A stretch of 32,709 nucleotides of DNA. Source: Opitutia bacterium (lineage in GTDB: Bacteria > Verrucomicrobiota > Verrucomicrobiia > Opitutales > UBA953). The translations under genes and the position numbers were made by a program. Shown here piece after piece: positions 8,803-17,770 of this stretch. The stretch lies in contig CANGRI010000011.1 in NCBI GenBank assembly GCA_947456525.1, forward strand, positions 1 through 32,709, read 5' to 3'. The first letter of the stretch is position 1; every line of letters starts with the position of its first letter. The notes under the pieces were generated by a model. It did not search any database. It worked only from the letters and a program-made list of their open reading frames with translations, and was not told the DNA's origin.

Positions 8803-11075
8803 AGCAGTTCCTTCCATTCGCGGCCGAGGGCGACGATCTCCGGCTGGAGCTCGACGCCTTGGCGCGACTTCACCTCGGCGCGGACGGCGCGCATGAGTTC
8901 GATGAAGTCGGCGGCCTTGGCGTCGCCGGCGTTCACGAGGAAGTTGGCGTGCGTCGGCGAGACGGAGACCGGACCGACGGCGCGGCCCTTGAGCCCGCTG
9001 ACGTCGATGAGGCGGCCGGCCTTGTCGCCTTCGGGATTCTTGAACACGCAGCCGGCGCTGGCTTCGCGGGGCTGGGAGGCGCGGCGTTGCGCGGCCATGT
9101 CGTCCATCCGCGCGCGGATGGCGGCGGGCTCGTCGCGGCCGGCCGCGCGGAGCACGGCCGAGAGGACCACGGAGCCGTGCAGCTGCGGGCAGTCGCGATA
9201 AAGGGCGTCGAAGCTGTCGCGGCGCGCGGCGCGCACCCTGCCCTGCGGCGTCAGCCACTCGATCGACTCCACGACGTCGAAGATCCAGCCGCCCATCGCG
9301 CCGGCGTTCATGCGCAGCGAGCCGCCGACCGTGCCGGGAATGCCTTCGAGGAATTCGAAACCCTTCCAGCCTTCGCGGGCGGCGAAACCGCAGAGCTCCT
9401 TGAGTCGCGTGCCGCCGCCGACGCGCAGACGGCCTTCGCCGAGGTCGGTGACGGCGCCCCAATGGGCCGCGTCGAGATGCAGGATGAGGCCGTCGTAGCC
9501 TTCGTCGGGCACGAGGAGGTTGGAACCGCGTCCGAGGGCGAACCAGCGCAGGTCGAGCTCCGCGGCGGCGCGGAGCAACGTGACGATGTCGTCGACGGCC
9601 GCCGGCTCGGCGTACCAGCGGGCGGCGCCGCCGAGTCCGAGCGTGGTGCGGCGGGCGAGCGGCTCGTTGGCGCGCAGGACGCAATCCGCGGAAAGCCGGC
9701 CGGAGACGAGGTCCGGCAGGTCGAGCGAAAGGATGTCGTCGCCGCGGCGGCGGAGCACCTTCGCGTAGGCTTCGGCGTCGCGCTCGATGTCACCCGCGCC
9801 CACGAAGGCGACGACCGTGTCGGCGCCCTGGGCGAGGCCGTCGAGCAAGGTCGGCAGCGCGCGGCGATCCTCGACGAGGCGATGCGACGAACCGGCCACG
9901 ATCGCGTCGGAACCACCTCCTTCGACCGCGGCTTCGCCCGCGGAATAGACAGGCAGGACCAACGCATGGTCGGCGACCGCGAGGGCGTCGCGGAATTCGC
10001 GCGAGTACTGGCGCGTGCGCGTGTGACGATGCGGCTGGAAGACGACGATGAGGCGGCCGGCGTGCGTCTCGCGGACCCATTTGAGCAAGGCGGCGATCTC
10101 CGTCGGATGGTGCGCGTAGTCGGCGAGCACGCGGAGCCCCGTGCGTTCGAAGAGCACGTCCTGGCGGCGCCGGATGCCGCGCCAGCGGGCGAGCGGCTCG
10201 GCGACAAGCCCGCCGGTGATGAAATGCGTGACCGCGAGCGCCAGCGAGGCATTCGAACGGTTGAACGTGCCCGCGACAGGCAGGTTGAACTGGCCCTCCG
10301 GGAAACGTCCGCCGAGCGAGATCACCGAGGAGGAATGCCCGCCCTGCACGAGACGGAAGGAATAATCGCCGCCCTCGCCGACGCGGATCACCGGGACCTT
10401 GAGTCCGGCGACGAGCCGCTCGAGGCGTTCGTTGCCGACGGGGATCACGACGGCGGTGCGGGTGCGTTCGAACAGCGCACGGAAGACGCCTTCGAGCGCG
10501 GCTTCGTCGCGGTAATAGTCGGGATGGTCCCAGTCGAGGTTCACCGCGACGGTGACATCGGGCGAGAAGGCGCCGATCGTGCCGTCGCTCTCGTCGACCT
10601 CGGCCACGACCCAGGGAGAAGAGGCGGAGGCGCGGGCGGGCGGGAAGGAGGGGTCGCGGAAGAGACCGCCGAGCACGTAACCGAAATCGGCCTCGGCGCT
10701 GGCGAGCGCGGCGACGAGCAGGCCGCAGGTGGTCGTCTTGCCGTGGCTGCCGCAGACGGCGACGAAACGACGCTTCGCGACGGCTTCCGCGAGGAGTTCG
10801 CCGCGGCGCAACGTGCGGACCTCATGGCGCCCGGCGAGCGTGAGCGCGGCGTGGCCGGGCTTCACCGCGCTGGAACGGCCGACGACGGCAGGATGGCGAC
10901 CCGCGGCCCACGGATCGCGCAGCAGCGGGATGTCGGCGTTGGCGAGCTGCAGTTCCATCGGGCTACCCGTCGAATCATCCCAGCCCGAGACGTCCCAGCC
11001 CTCCCCTTTCAGGTAGATGGCGAGCGGACCGACGCCCATGCCGCAGGCGCCGAGCATCCAGGCGGAGGCGCTCAT
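8799..11075 (-). CDS. Fused UDP-N-acetylmuramate--L-alanine ligase (MurC) and UDP-N-acetylenolpyruvoylglucosamine reductase (MurB)
   Basis: Single 758-aa ORF. MurC half: AVCGSHGKTTTCGLL, EVDESDGTI, DYAHHPTEI. MurB half: RRTTLGLGGAARWYAEP, LGRGSNLLVPDEGYDG, GFEFLEGIPGTVGGSLRMNAGAMGG, AGCVFKNPEGDKAGRLID. Confidence 0.93.
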   Translation of the reverse strand: MSASAWMLGACGMGVGPLAIYLKGEGWDVSGWDDSTGSPMELQLANADIPLLRDPWAAGRHPAVVGRSSAVKPGHAALTLAGRHEVRTLRRGELLAEAVAKRRFVAVCGSHGKTTTCGLLVAALASAEADFGYVLGGLFRDPSFPPARASASSPWVVAEVDESDGTIGAFSPDVTVAVNLDWDHPDYYRDEAALEGVFRALFERTRTAVVIPVGNERLERLVAGLKVPVIRVGEGGDYSFRLVQGGHSSSVISLGGRFPEGQFNLPVAGTFNRSNASLALAVTHFITGGLVAEPLARWRGIRRRQDVLFERTGLRVLADYAHHPTEIAALLKWVRETHAGRLIVVFQPHRHTRTRQYSREFRDALAVADHALVLPVYSAGEAAVEGGGSDAIVAGSSHRLVEDRRALPTLLDGLAQGADTVVAFVGAGDIERDAEAYAKVLRRRGDDILSLDLPDLVSGRLSADCVLRANEPLARRTTLGLGGAARWYAEPAAVDDIVTLLRAAAELDLRWFALGRGSNLLVPDEGYDGLILHLDAAHWGAVTDLGEGRLRVGGGTRLKELCGFAAREGWKGFEFLEGIPGTVGGSLRMNAGAMGGWIFDVVESIEWLTPQGRVRAARRDSFDALYRDCPQLHGSVVLSAVLRAAGRDEPAAIRARMDDMAAQRRASQPREASAGCVFKNPEGDKAGRLIDVSGLKGRAVGPVSVSPTHANFLVNAGDAKAADFIELMRAVRAEVKSRQGVELQPEIVALGREWKELL

Positions 11076-12160
11076 GCGGCGGCGGGCCGGCGGCGGCCGG
11101 CGAGCGCGAGGGTTTCCCGGGCGAGTTCTTCCCAGCGGTTGGCGGCGTCGGCCAAGGCGAGCGCGTCACGCATCACGGCCAACGCGGCGACGTCGGCGAG
11201 CCGTTCGAACACGACGGTCGAAAGGCGCGCCAGGTCGGACTCGGCGAGCAGGATCGCCGCGCCGGCCTGTTCGCTCTGGCGGGCGTTGGCCGTCTGATGG
11301 TCGTCGGCAGCGCGCGGATAAGGGACGAGTACCGCCGGCGTGCGGCAGGTGGCGAGTTCGGCGAGCGTGCCCGCGCCGGCGCGCGTGACCGCGAGGTCGG
11401 CCGCGGAATAGGCCATCGCCATCTGGTGGCAGAACGGGACGAACTTCACCGACGACTGCGGGGCGCGCACCTCGTCCTCGCGGCCGCCCGGGCCGGTGAG
11501 GCAGAGCACGTGGACGCCGCGGATCGCGAACTCCTCGAGGTTGTCCTCCACCCAGCGGTTGAGGGACGAGGCGCCCTGGCTGCCGCCCGTGACCAGCAAG
11601 AGGCGACCCGTCGGAGGCAGGCCGAGCGCGCGACGCGCGGCGTCACGGGCCTGCGGACGGATCTCGGCCCGCACCGGATAGCCGGAATCATGCTGACGCT
11701 CCGCGTCGAGGCCCGGAAGGCGCACGCCGGCGGGAAGATGCACCGAGTCGGCGAAACGGGCGATGAGCCGGACCGCCTTGCCGGGCTTGCGGTTCGCCTC
11801 ATGCACCAGCACCGGGACGCCGGCAAGACGGCACGCGAGCGCGGGACCGAGGCTCATGAAGCCGCCGAAGCACACCAGCGCGTCGGGCCGGAAACGGCGG
11901 AGCAGACGCCACGAAGACCAGACCGCGCCGAGCAACGCCGGGAAGAAAAGCAACTTCGCGACCAGCCCGGGACCGAAACCGCGGCCCTTGCCCGGCACGA
12001 AGCTGAGGCGCGGGTAGTTGGACGTCATGCGCGCGTCGACGGCCTTGCTGCTGACGATCAGCAGGCATTCGTGACCATCCTCCGTGAGCCGCTGGGCGAG
12101 GGCGATGCCCGGGGCGAGATGCCCGCCGGTGCCGCCGCACGCGAGCAGCACGCGGCTCAT
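11072..12160 (-). CDS. murG: UDP-N-acetylglucosamine--N-acetylmuramyl-(pentapeptide) pyrophosphoryl-undecaprenol GlcNAc transferase MurG
   Basis: LLACGGTGGHLAPGIALAQRL; GGSQGASSLN; TRAGAGTLAELATCRTPAVLVPYPRAADDHQTANA. Strong SD AAGGAGG upstream of the ATG at 12160. Confidence 0.95.
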   Translation of the reverse strand: MSRVLLACGGTGGHLAPGIALAQRLTEDGHECLLIVSSKAVDARMTSNYPRLSFVPGKGRGFGPGLVAKLLFFPALLGAVWSSWRLLRRFRPDALVCFGGFMSLGPALACRLAGVPVLVHEANRKPGKAVRLIARFADSVHLPAGVRLPGLDAERQHDSGYPVRAEIRPQARDAARRALGLPPTGRLLLVTGGSQGASSLNRWVEDNLEEFAIRGVHVLCLTGPGGREDEVRAPQSSVKFVPFCHQMAMAYSAADLAVTRAGAGTLAELATCRTPAVLVPYPRAADDHQTANARQSEQAGAAILLAESDLARLSTVVFERLADVAALAVMRDALALADAANRWEELARETLALAGRRRPAAA

Positions 12161-13371
12161 GCGCGAGCCTCCTTGGCCACGAAGGCGGGTTGGGCCGACG
12201 CGCGGATGCAATTGAGGACGAGCCCGACCATGCAGCCCATGATCACGAGATTGGTGCCGCCATAGCTGATGAACGGGAGCGAGATGCCCTTGGTCGGCAG
12301 CAGGCCCGTCACCACGCCCATGTTGATGAGCGCCTGGAGGACGAGGAAGAGCGTGGCGCCGAGGCAGACGTTGAAGCGGTAGAGGTCCGCCGAATAGCGC
12401 ATCGCGCGGTAGGCGCACCAGAAGATGCCGAGATAGACCGCGGCCACGATCGTCGTCGCCACGAGGCCGTATTCCTCGCCGATCACCGAGAACACGAAGT
12501 CCGTGTGCGCTTCCGGCAGGTAGGCGCGCCCCTGGATGCCGTTGGCCGCGCCCTTGCCGGTGAGGCCGCCGACGCCGAAGGCGACCATGCCCTCGAAGAG
12601 CTGGTAAGCCTCGTCGCCGCGTTTCTCCCACGGCTCGAGGAACGACGTGAAGCGGCGGAGACGGTTGGGCCAGTTAAGGATGAGGACGGTGAAGCCGCTG
12701 AGCCCAATGAGGAAGGTCGGGACGACGTAGGCCCAGCGCACGCCCGAGACCAGCATCATCGTGCCGCCCACCGCGCAGCAGAGGATGATCGTACCGAGGT
12801 CGGGACCGAGCGCGATGAAGCCCGCGATGGTCACCAGCACCGCCACCGGCTTCACGAAGCCTTCGCGGCAGTCGATCCAACCGAGCGGGGTGAAGAGGTA
12901 AGGCTCACGCGCGCTGAGCCGATAGATCGTGAACTTGTTGGGCAACGTGTGCCGCTGCATGCGGGCGAGGACGTCGGAAAGCACGACCACCAGGGCGAGC
13001 TTGCCGAGGTCCGAGGCCTGCAGGCGGAAGAAACCGAAATCGATCCAGCGCCACGAACCGTTCACCGAGACGCCGATGTGCGGGATGCGCGCGAGGAGCA
13101 TCGCGACGCAGGCGCCGCCGAGGATGTACCAGCGCCACACACGCGCCTTCTCGAGGTCGATCCGGAAGAACACGTAGCCGGCCACGATCGCGATCGGCAC
13201 GTAGGCCAGCTGGCGATAGAACGCCGCGGTGCGGTTGCTCGACGAAAGCGAGATGCCGGCGCTGTACTGCACCACCAGCCCGAACAGCGCCAGGGACAAG
13301 GCGAGCAGCAGGATGCCCCAGGAGTACCCACCCAGGGCTCCCGGACCTTCCTGCTTCTCCTTGATGACCAT
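12157..13371 (-). CDS. ftsW: FtsW, SEDS-family peptidoglycan glycosyltransferase
   Basis: Polytopic; GLTGKGAANGIQGRAYLPEAHTDFVFSVIGEEYGL; LLPTKGISLPFISYGGTNLVIMGCMVGLVLNC. Confidence 0.95.
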   Translation of the reverse strand: MVIKEKQEGPGALGGYSWGILLLALSLALFGLVVQYSAGISLSSSNRTAAFYRQLAYVPIAIVAGYVFFRIDLEKARVWRWYILGGACVAMLLARIPHIGVSVNGSWRWIDFGFFRLQASDLGKLALVVVLSDVLARMQRHTLPNKFTIYRLSAREPYLFTPLGWIDCREGFVKPVAVLVTIAGFIALGPDLGTIILCCAVGGTMMLVSGVRWAYVVPTFLIGLSGFTVLILNWPNRLRRFTSFLEPWEKRGDEAYQLFEGMVAFGVGGLTGKGAANGIQGRAYLPEAHTDFVFSVIGEEYGLVATTIVAAVYLGIFWCAYRAMRYSADLYRFNVCLGATLFLVLQALINMGVVTGLLPTKGISLPFISYGGTNLVIMGCMVGLVLNCIRASAQPAFVAKEARA

Positions 13372-13391
13372 GGCGCGGCGCGAAGCTCAGC

Positions 13392-13964
13392 TTACTTCTT
13401 GTCGGCCGGAGCCGGAGCGGCGTCGGCCGGCTTGGCTCCGGTGAGCGGGACGAGCTTGAGCGGGGTGAAGGTCGGAGCAGGCGCGGCCGGAGCGGCGGTC
13501 GTGGTCGCGGGCTTGGCGGCGGTCGCAGCGGACTTCGTACCGGCCTTCGTGCCAGCCTTCGTCGGGGCCTTGGAGGCGGCCGGAATCGTCAGGACCTGGC
13601 CGGGCTTGAGGTCGGCGTTGAGGCTGAGCTTGTTGGCCTTGGCGAGGTCGGCGCGGGAGACCTTCTCGCTGTCGGCGATGCTCATGAGGGTCTCGCCCTT
13701 GGCGACCGTGCGCTTGCCACCGGGGCCGACGGCGCCGACGGGCGTGAGCTTCGTCGGCACGGGGGCCGGAAGGCGGTCGGCGACCGGCAGGGGCGCGGCG
13801 GCGGAAGCGACCGGGGTGGTCGCGCGGGCACCGCCCGAGAAGGCGGCGAGGTCGCCGGGCTGTTCGAAGCCGCTGGTGCTTCGGCAGCCGTTGACGCCGA
13901 CGAGGACGGCGATGACGCAGAGGTGCACGAGCACGACGGCAGTGACGGTGATGATGGGACGCAT
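13392..13964 (-). CDS. LysM-domain membrane/lipoprotein-like protein inside the dcw cluster
   Basis: N-terminal TM/signal MRPIITVTAVVLVHLCVIAVLVGVNGC; LysM core VAKGETLMSIADSEKVSRADLAKANKLSLNADLKPGQVLTIP; Ala/Pro/Lys-rich tail. The ATG at 13964 is preferred because the longer ORF overlaps murD. Confidence 0.85.
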   Translation of the reverse strand: MRPIITVTAVVLVHLCVIAVLVGVNGCRSTSGFEQPGDLAAFSGGARATTPVASAAAPLPVADRLPAPVPTKLTPVGAVGPGGKRTVAKGETLMSIADSEKVSRADLAKANKLSLNADLKPGQVLTIPAASKAPTKAGTKAGTKSAATAAKPATTTAAPAAPAPTFTPLKLVPLTGAKPADAAPAPADKK

Positions 13965-14008
13965 GGTGGTGGTCTTGTTTGTTTGGGTGGGTGTTTTGGT
14001 TGGAAAGA

Positions 14009-15283
14009 TCAGACGCGGTTGGCGAGGGCGGTGGCCGCGCGTTCGAACACGAGGCCGCGCTCGGCGTAGCCACGGAACTGGTCGAAGCTCGAGAAGCCGG
14101 GGCTCAGCAGGATGGCGGCGGGCCCCTGCGCGTCCTTGGCGGCCGCGACGACGGCGTCCTGGAGCGACGGATAGCAACGGGCGGTCTTGCCGACTTCGTC
14201 GAAGTGGCGCTTCAGCTCGTCGGCGGTCTCGCCGATGAGGTAGGCGGAATCCACCAGCGGAGCGATGTTGCGGACGAAACGGGCGAGGTCTCCGCCCTTC
14301 CACTTCCCTCCCCCGATCCAGCGGACCGGGATGCTGAACTGCGAGAGCGCGGCCTGGACCGCGTGGAAATTCGTGCCCTTCGAGTCGTTCCAGAATTCGA
14401 CGCCCTTGTTCTCGGCGACCTTGCGGAGGCGGTGCGGCGGGACGCGGAAGAGGCGGGCCGCCTCCTCGAGATGGCGCATCGGGATCCCGCGCGCCTGCCA
14501 GTACTTGCAGAGGATGGCCCAGTTCTCGCGCTGCGGCCAGGAATCGAAGACCGATCCCGCGGGCACCGTGTCGGCGACCTCGGCGCGCGTGGCGACGAGC
14601 GCCTCGGCGGGCAGCTCGATGCCGAACGCCCGGGCGGCGGCCACGACGGATTCGCCGACGACGAGGATGCCGCCGGGCATCATGCGCTCGATGAGCCTGA
14701 ACTTAGCGCGGAAGTAACTCTCCAGGTCGCCGTGACGGTCGAGATGGTCCTCGTCGAAATTGGTCCAGAGCACCGCCTCGGGCGTGAAGTGGCGGAGGTC
14801 TTCGGCCTGGAAGGAGCTCACCTCCACGATGGCGACGAACGAACCGTTCGAGACCGTGCGGTGGAGCGACGTGAGCGGGAGGCCGACGTTGCCGCAGGCG
14901 ATGGCGTCGAGCCCGGAACGCTTGAAGGCGAACGAGAGGAACTCGGTGATGGTCGTCTTGCCGTTGGTGCCGGTGATGGCGATCGCCGGGCCGGTCCAGA
15001 GCAGCGCGCCGAAGTCGAGCTCGGTCAGGCAATGCAGGCCGGCGCGGCGCGCGGCGAGGATCCACGGGTGCGACTGCGCGAAGCCCGGACTGTAGACCAG
15101 GAGATCGTGACGTGCGGCCTCCTCGGGACCGAACTGCCGGTTCTCCCCGCGTTCGTCATAGATGACCGAAGCGAAGCCGGCGGTGGCGAGGGATTCCGCG
15201 ACGGAACGCCCGCTCACGCCCTCGCCGAAGACGGCGGCGGGCCGGGTGAGCCGGCGTCGGAGGGATTCGGGGAACTCGCTCAT
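14009..15283 (-). CDS. murD: UDP-N-acetylmuramoylalanine--D-glutamate ligase
   Basis: AIAITGTNGKTTITEFLSFAFKRSG; NFDEDHLDRHGDLESYFRAKFRL; WNDSKGTNFHAVQAAL; LLSPGFSSFDQFRGYAERG. ATGA overlap with mraY at 15280-15283. Confidence 0.93.
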   Translation of the reverse strand: MSEFPESLRRRLTRPAAVFGEGVSGRSVAESLATAGFASVIYDERGENRQFGPEEAARHDLLVYSPGFAQSHPWILAARRAGLHCLTELDFGALLWTGPAIAITGTNGKTTITEFLSFAFKRSGLDAIACGNVGLPLTSLHRTVSNGSFVAIVEVSSFQAEDLRHFTPEAVLWTNFDEDHLDRHGDLESYFRAKFRLIERMMPGGILVVGESVVAAARAFGIELPAEALVATRAEVADTVPAGSVFDSWPQRENWAILCKYWQARGIPMRHLEEAARLFRVPPHRLRKVAENKGVEFWNDSKGTNFHAVQAALSQFSIPVRWIGGGKWKGGDLARFVRNIAPLVDSAYLIGETADELKRHFDEVGKTARCYPSLQDAVVAAAKDAQGPAAILLSPGFSSFDQFRGYAERGLVFERAATALANRV

Positions 15284-16392
15284 CGGAGCTTCAGGGAGAG
15301 CAGGCCGAGGAGGCCGCACAGAAGGGAGAGGATCCAGAAGCGCGCCACGACCTTCGTCGCGGGCCAGCCCTTCTTCTGGAAATGGTGATGGATGGGCGTC
15401 ATCAGGAACAGGCGCTGGCCGCCCGTCCGCTTGAAGTAGGCCACCTGCAGCATGACCGAGACCGCTTCGACGACGAAGACGCCGCCGACGATCGCGAGCA
15501 GGAACGGCTGGTGCATCAGGCAGGCCACGGCGCCGAGTCCGCCGCCGAGCCCGAGCGCGCCGACGTCGCCCATGTAGATCTCCGCCGGGGCCGCGTTGTG
15601 CCAGAGGAAGACGAGGCTGCCGCCGACGAGGGCCGAGCAGAACACCGCCAGTTCGCCCGCGCCGGGGACGTAGCTGATGCGAAGGTAGGTGGCGAACTCA
15701 TGGTGGCCGGCGAGATAGGCGACCGCGCCGAGGATCATGGTGGTGATGAGCACGCAGCCGATCGCGAGCCCGTCGAGGCCGTCGGTGAGGTTGACCGCGT
15801 TGGAACAGCCCACGCAGACCAGCACGAAGAACACGCCGGCGACGCCGAGGCACGCGAGGAAAGGCCAGCCGAGGGACTTCGCTGACCAGAGCGGTCCGTT
15901 GAGGATGGGGAGCCAGACCTCGCAGAGGCTTTCGCGATAGGCCGGGTCGAGGAGCACGATACCGAAGGCGATCAGCGCGACGAGGCCCTGCCCCGCCAGC
16001 TTCATGCGCGCCGAGATGCCGTCGGAGCTGCCATGCCGGACCTTCAGCCAGTCGTCGTATAGACCCACCAGGCCCATGCCGATCAGGCACCAGAGAGCCG
16101 CGAGCACGAGGACGTTGAGACGGGCCCAGAGGAGCACCGACGGGATCATCGCCACGGCGATGATGAGCCCGCCCATGGTCGGGACCTTGCCGCCTTCCTT
16201 GGCGAGCTCACCCATGAGCTTGGCCGAACGCTCCGGCTGGCGCAGGCGCGCGAGCACGGCGATGAGGCGGCCGGAGAAGAACATGCCCAGCAGCAACGCC
16301 GTCACGCCGGCCATGATCGCGCGGACGGAGATGTATTCGAAGAGTCGGAAAGGTCCCCAGGTGTGGACGAGTTCGCTGAGACGGTAAAGCAT
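15280..16392 (-). CDS. mraY: Phospho-N-acetylmuramoyl-pentapeptide-transferase
   Basis: GKVPTMGGLIIAVAM; NLTDGLDGLAIG; YMGDVGALGLGGGLGAVA; PIHHHFQKKGWPATKVVARFWI. Confidence 0.96.
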   Translation of the reverse strand: MLYRLSELVHTWGPFRLFEYISVRAIMAGVTALLLGMFFSGRLIAVLARLRQPERSAKLMGELAKEGGKVPTMGGLIIAVAMIPSVLLWARLNVLVLAALWCLIGMGLVGLYDDWLKVRHGSSDGISARMKLAGQGLVALIAFGIVLLDPAYRESLCEVWLPILNGPLWSAKSLGWPFLACLGVAGVFFVLVCVGCSNAVNLTDGLDGLAIGCVLITTMILGAVAYLAGHHEFATYLRISYVPGAGELAVFCSALVGGSLVFLWHNAAPAEIYMGDVGALGLGGGLGAVACLMHQPFLLAIVGGVFVVEAVSVMLQVAYFKRTGGQRLFLMTPIHHHFQKKGWPATKVVARFWILSLLCGLLGLLSLKLR

Positions 16393-16393
16393 C

Positions 16394-17770
16394 CTAGTGG
16401 AAAGAGAGCGCGGCGCGCAGGGGTTCGGGCAGGCAACGCTCGAGGGCGAAGGAACGGCTGCCCTTCAGGAAGACGAAGCCGCGGTGCGCGGCGACGCGGG
16501 CGGCGGCGTCCTCGACGGAAGCCGCGACGGAAAGCTCCACCCCCGGGAGCGCAACTCCCTGCAGCAGCGCGGCCGACTCGCCGCCGAAGACGACCACATG
16601 GTCGCCGGAGCGGAGAGGCAGCTGCGCGCCGCAGTCGCGGTGGAGTTGCGCGGAGGTGGGACCGAGCTCGGCCATGCCGCCGAGCAGGAAAAGACGAGGG
16701 GCCGCGGAGGCGCGGCTGAGACGCTCGAACGCGCGGGCCGAATCCAGGAGCGAGGCCGGGCTGGAGTTATAGCAGTCGACGTAGAAGGTGCGGTCGCCTT
16801 CGACGTGCACGCTGCCGCGACCGGCGGGCGGCATCCAGCGCGATAGCGCGGCGGCGAGGGCTTCGGCCGGCCGGCCGACCGCGAGGGCGGCGACGAGCGC
16901 GAGCGCCGCGTTGCGGGCCAGCCCGTCGGAGATCGGGGCGAGCGGAAAGGCTTCGCCGTCGAGGACGAGGGAACGCAGGCCGCGCGCGTCGGTGACGAAG
17001 GAGGCGCGGACGAGACGGGCCGGGGCGACGGCCGGGGCGGCTTCACCCTCGAACTGCACGGCGACGCAGCGGGCGGCATGGGCGGCGAACTCGGGCCAGG
17101 CCAGGAGCGCGGCCGGGATGACGGCGCGGCCGCCGGGGGCGAGCGCGGCGACGAGCGTGGCCTTCTCGCGGGCGATACCGGCGAGCGAACCGACGCCTTC
17201 GAGATGGACCGGGGCGACGTTGGTCACGATCGCGACATCGGGACGGATGACGGCGGCGGAGACGCCGAGTTCGCCCGGGACGCTCATGCCGGCCTCGATG
17301 ACGGCGAAACGATGCCGCGTAGGCTCGACGCGCAGCAGCATGAGCGGCACGCCGATCAGGTTGTTGAGATTGGCTTCGGTGACGAAGGCCTCGGCGCCGA
17401 GGAGCGCGGCGAGCAGCTCCTTGGTGGAAGTCTTGCCGACGCTGCCGGTCACGCCGATGACCTGGCCTTGGAAGCGCGCGCGCCAGCGGGCGGCGACGCG
17501 ACGTAGCGCGGCGAGCGGATCGTCGACGACGAGCTGGGGCAGGTCGTCCGCGACCGGGCGGGCGACGAGCGCGCAGGCGGCGCCCTGCGAACGGGCGGCG
17601 CCCAGGAAATCATGGCCGTCGCGGCGATCGGTGCGCACGGCCACGAAGACGTCGCCGGAACGGAGCGCCCGGGTGTCCGTGCCGAAGCCCGTGACCGCGG
17701 CGCGCGGCGCGGCGGTCCAGCGGCCTTCGGCCCAGGCGGCGAGGTCGGCTGACGAGAACGTGGGCATCAC
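16394..17770 (-). CDS. murF: UDP-N-acetylmuramoyl-tripeptide--D-alanyl-D-alanine ligase
   Basis: VIGVTGSVGKTSTKELLAALLG; EANLNNLIGVPLMLLR; DCYNSSPASL; LLGGMAELG. Start is either GTG at 17770 or ATG at 17767. Confidence 0.93.
   Translation of the reverse strand: MMPTFSSADLAAWAEGRWTAAPRAAVTGFGTDTRALRSGDVFVAVRTDRRDGHDFLGAARSQGAACALVARPVADDLPQLVVDDPLAALRRVAARWRARFQGQVIGVTGSVGKTSTKELLAALLGAEAFVTEANLNNLIGVPLMLLRVEPTRHRFAVIEAGMSVPGELGVSAAVIRPDVAIVTNVAPVHLEGVGSLAGIAREKATLVAALAPGGRAVIPAALLAWPEFAAHAARCVAVQFEGEAAPAVAPARLVRASFVTDARGLRSLVLDGEAFPLAPISDGLARNAALALVAALAVGRPAEALAAALSRWMPPAGRGSVHVEGDRTFYVDCYNSSPASLLDSARAFERLSRASAAPRLFLLGGMAELGPTSAQLHRDCGAQLPLRSGDHVVVFGGESAALLQGVALPGVELSVAASVEDAAARVAAHRGFVFLKGSRSFALERCLPEPLRAALSFH

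Noticed and set aside
7879-9684. 601-aa ORF suggesting a long N-terminal extension of Ddl
   Set aside because: The extension is the out-of-frame reading of murB; the Ddl start is ATG at 8802 with an upstream SD-like AAGGAA.
8859-11297. 812-aa plus-strand ORF opposite murC/murB, and similar long antisense ORFs (1547-2902 -, 3372-4571 +, 12190-14238 +, 19308-21557 +, 28608-30836 +)
   Set aside because: High-GC codon bias creates long open antisense frames; the translations are Arg/Gly/Ala/Asp-rich without recognisable motifs, while the opposite strand encodes clear known proteins.
13510-13580. Short in-frame repeat TKAGTKAGTK in the LysM protein
   Set aside because: Low-complexity Ala/Lys/Thr linker; too short and imperfect to call a tandem repeat feature.
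13392-14303. Longer LysM ORF overlapping murD
   Set aside because: The N-terminal extension is Arg/Pro-rich out-of-frame murD; a hydrophobic N-terminus begins at the ATG at 13964.
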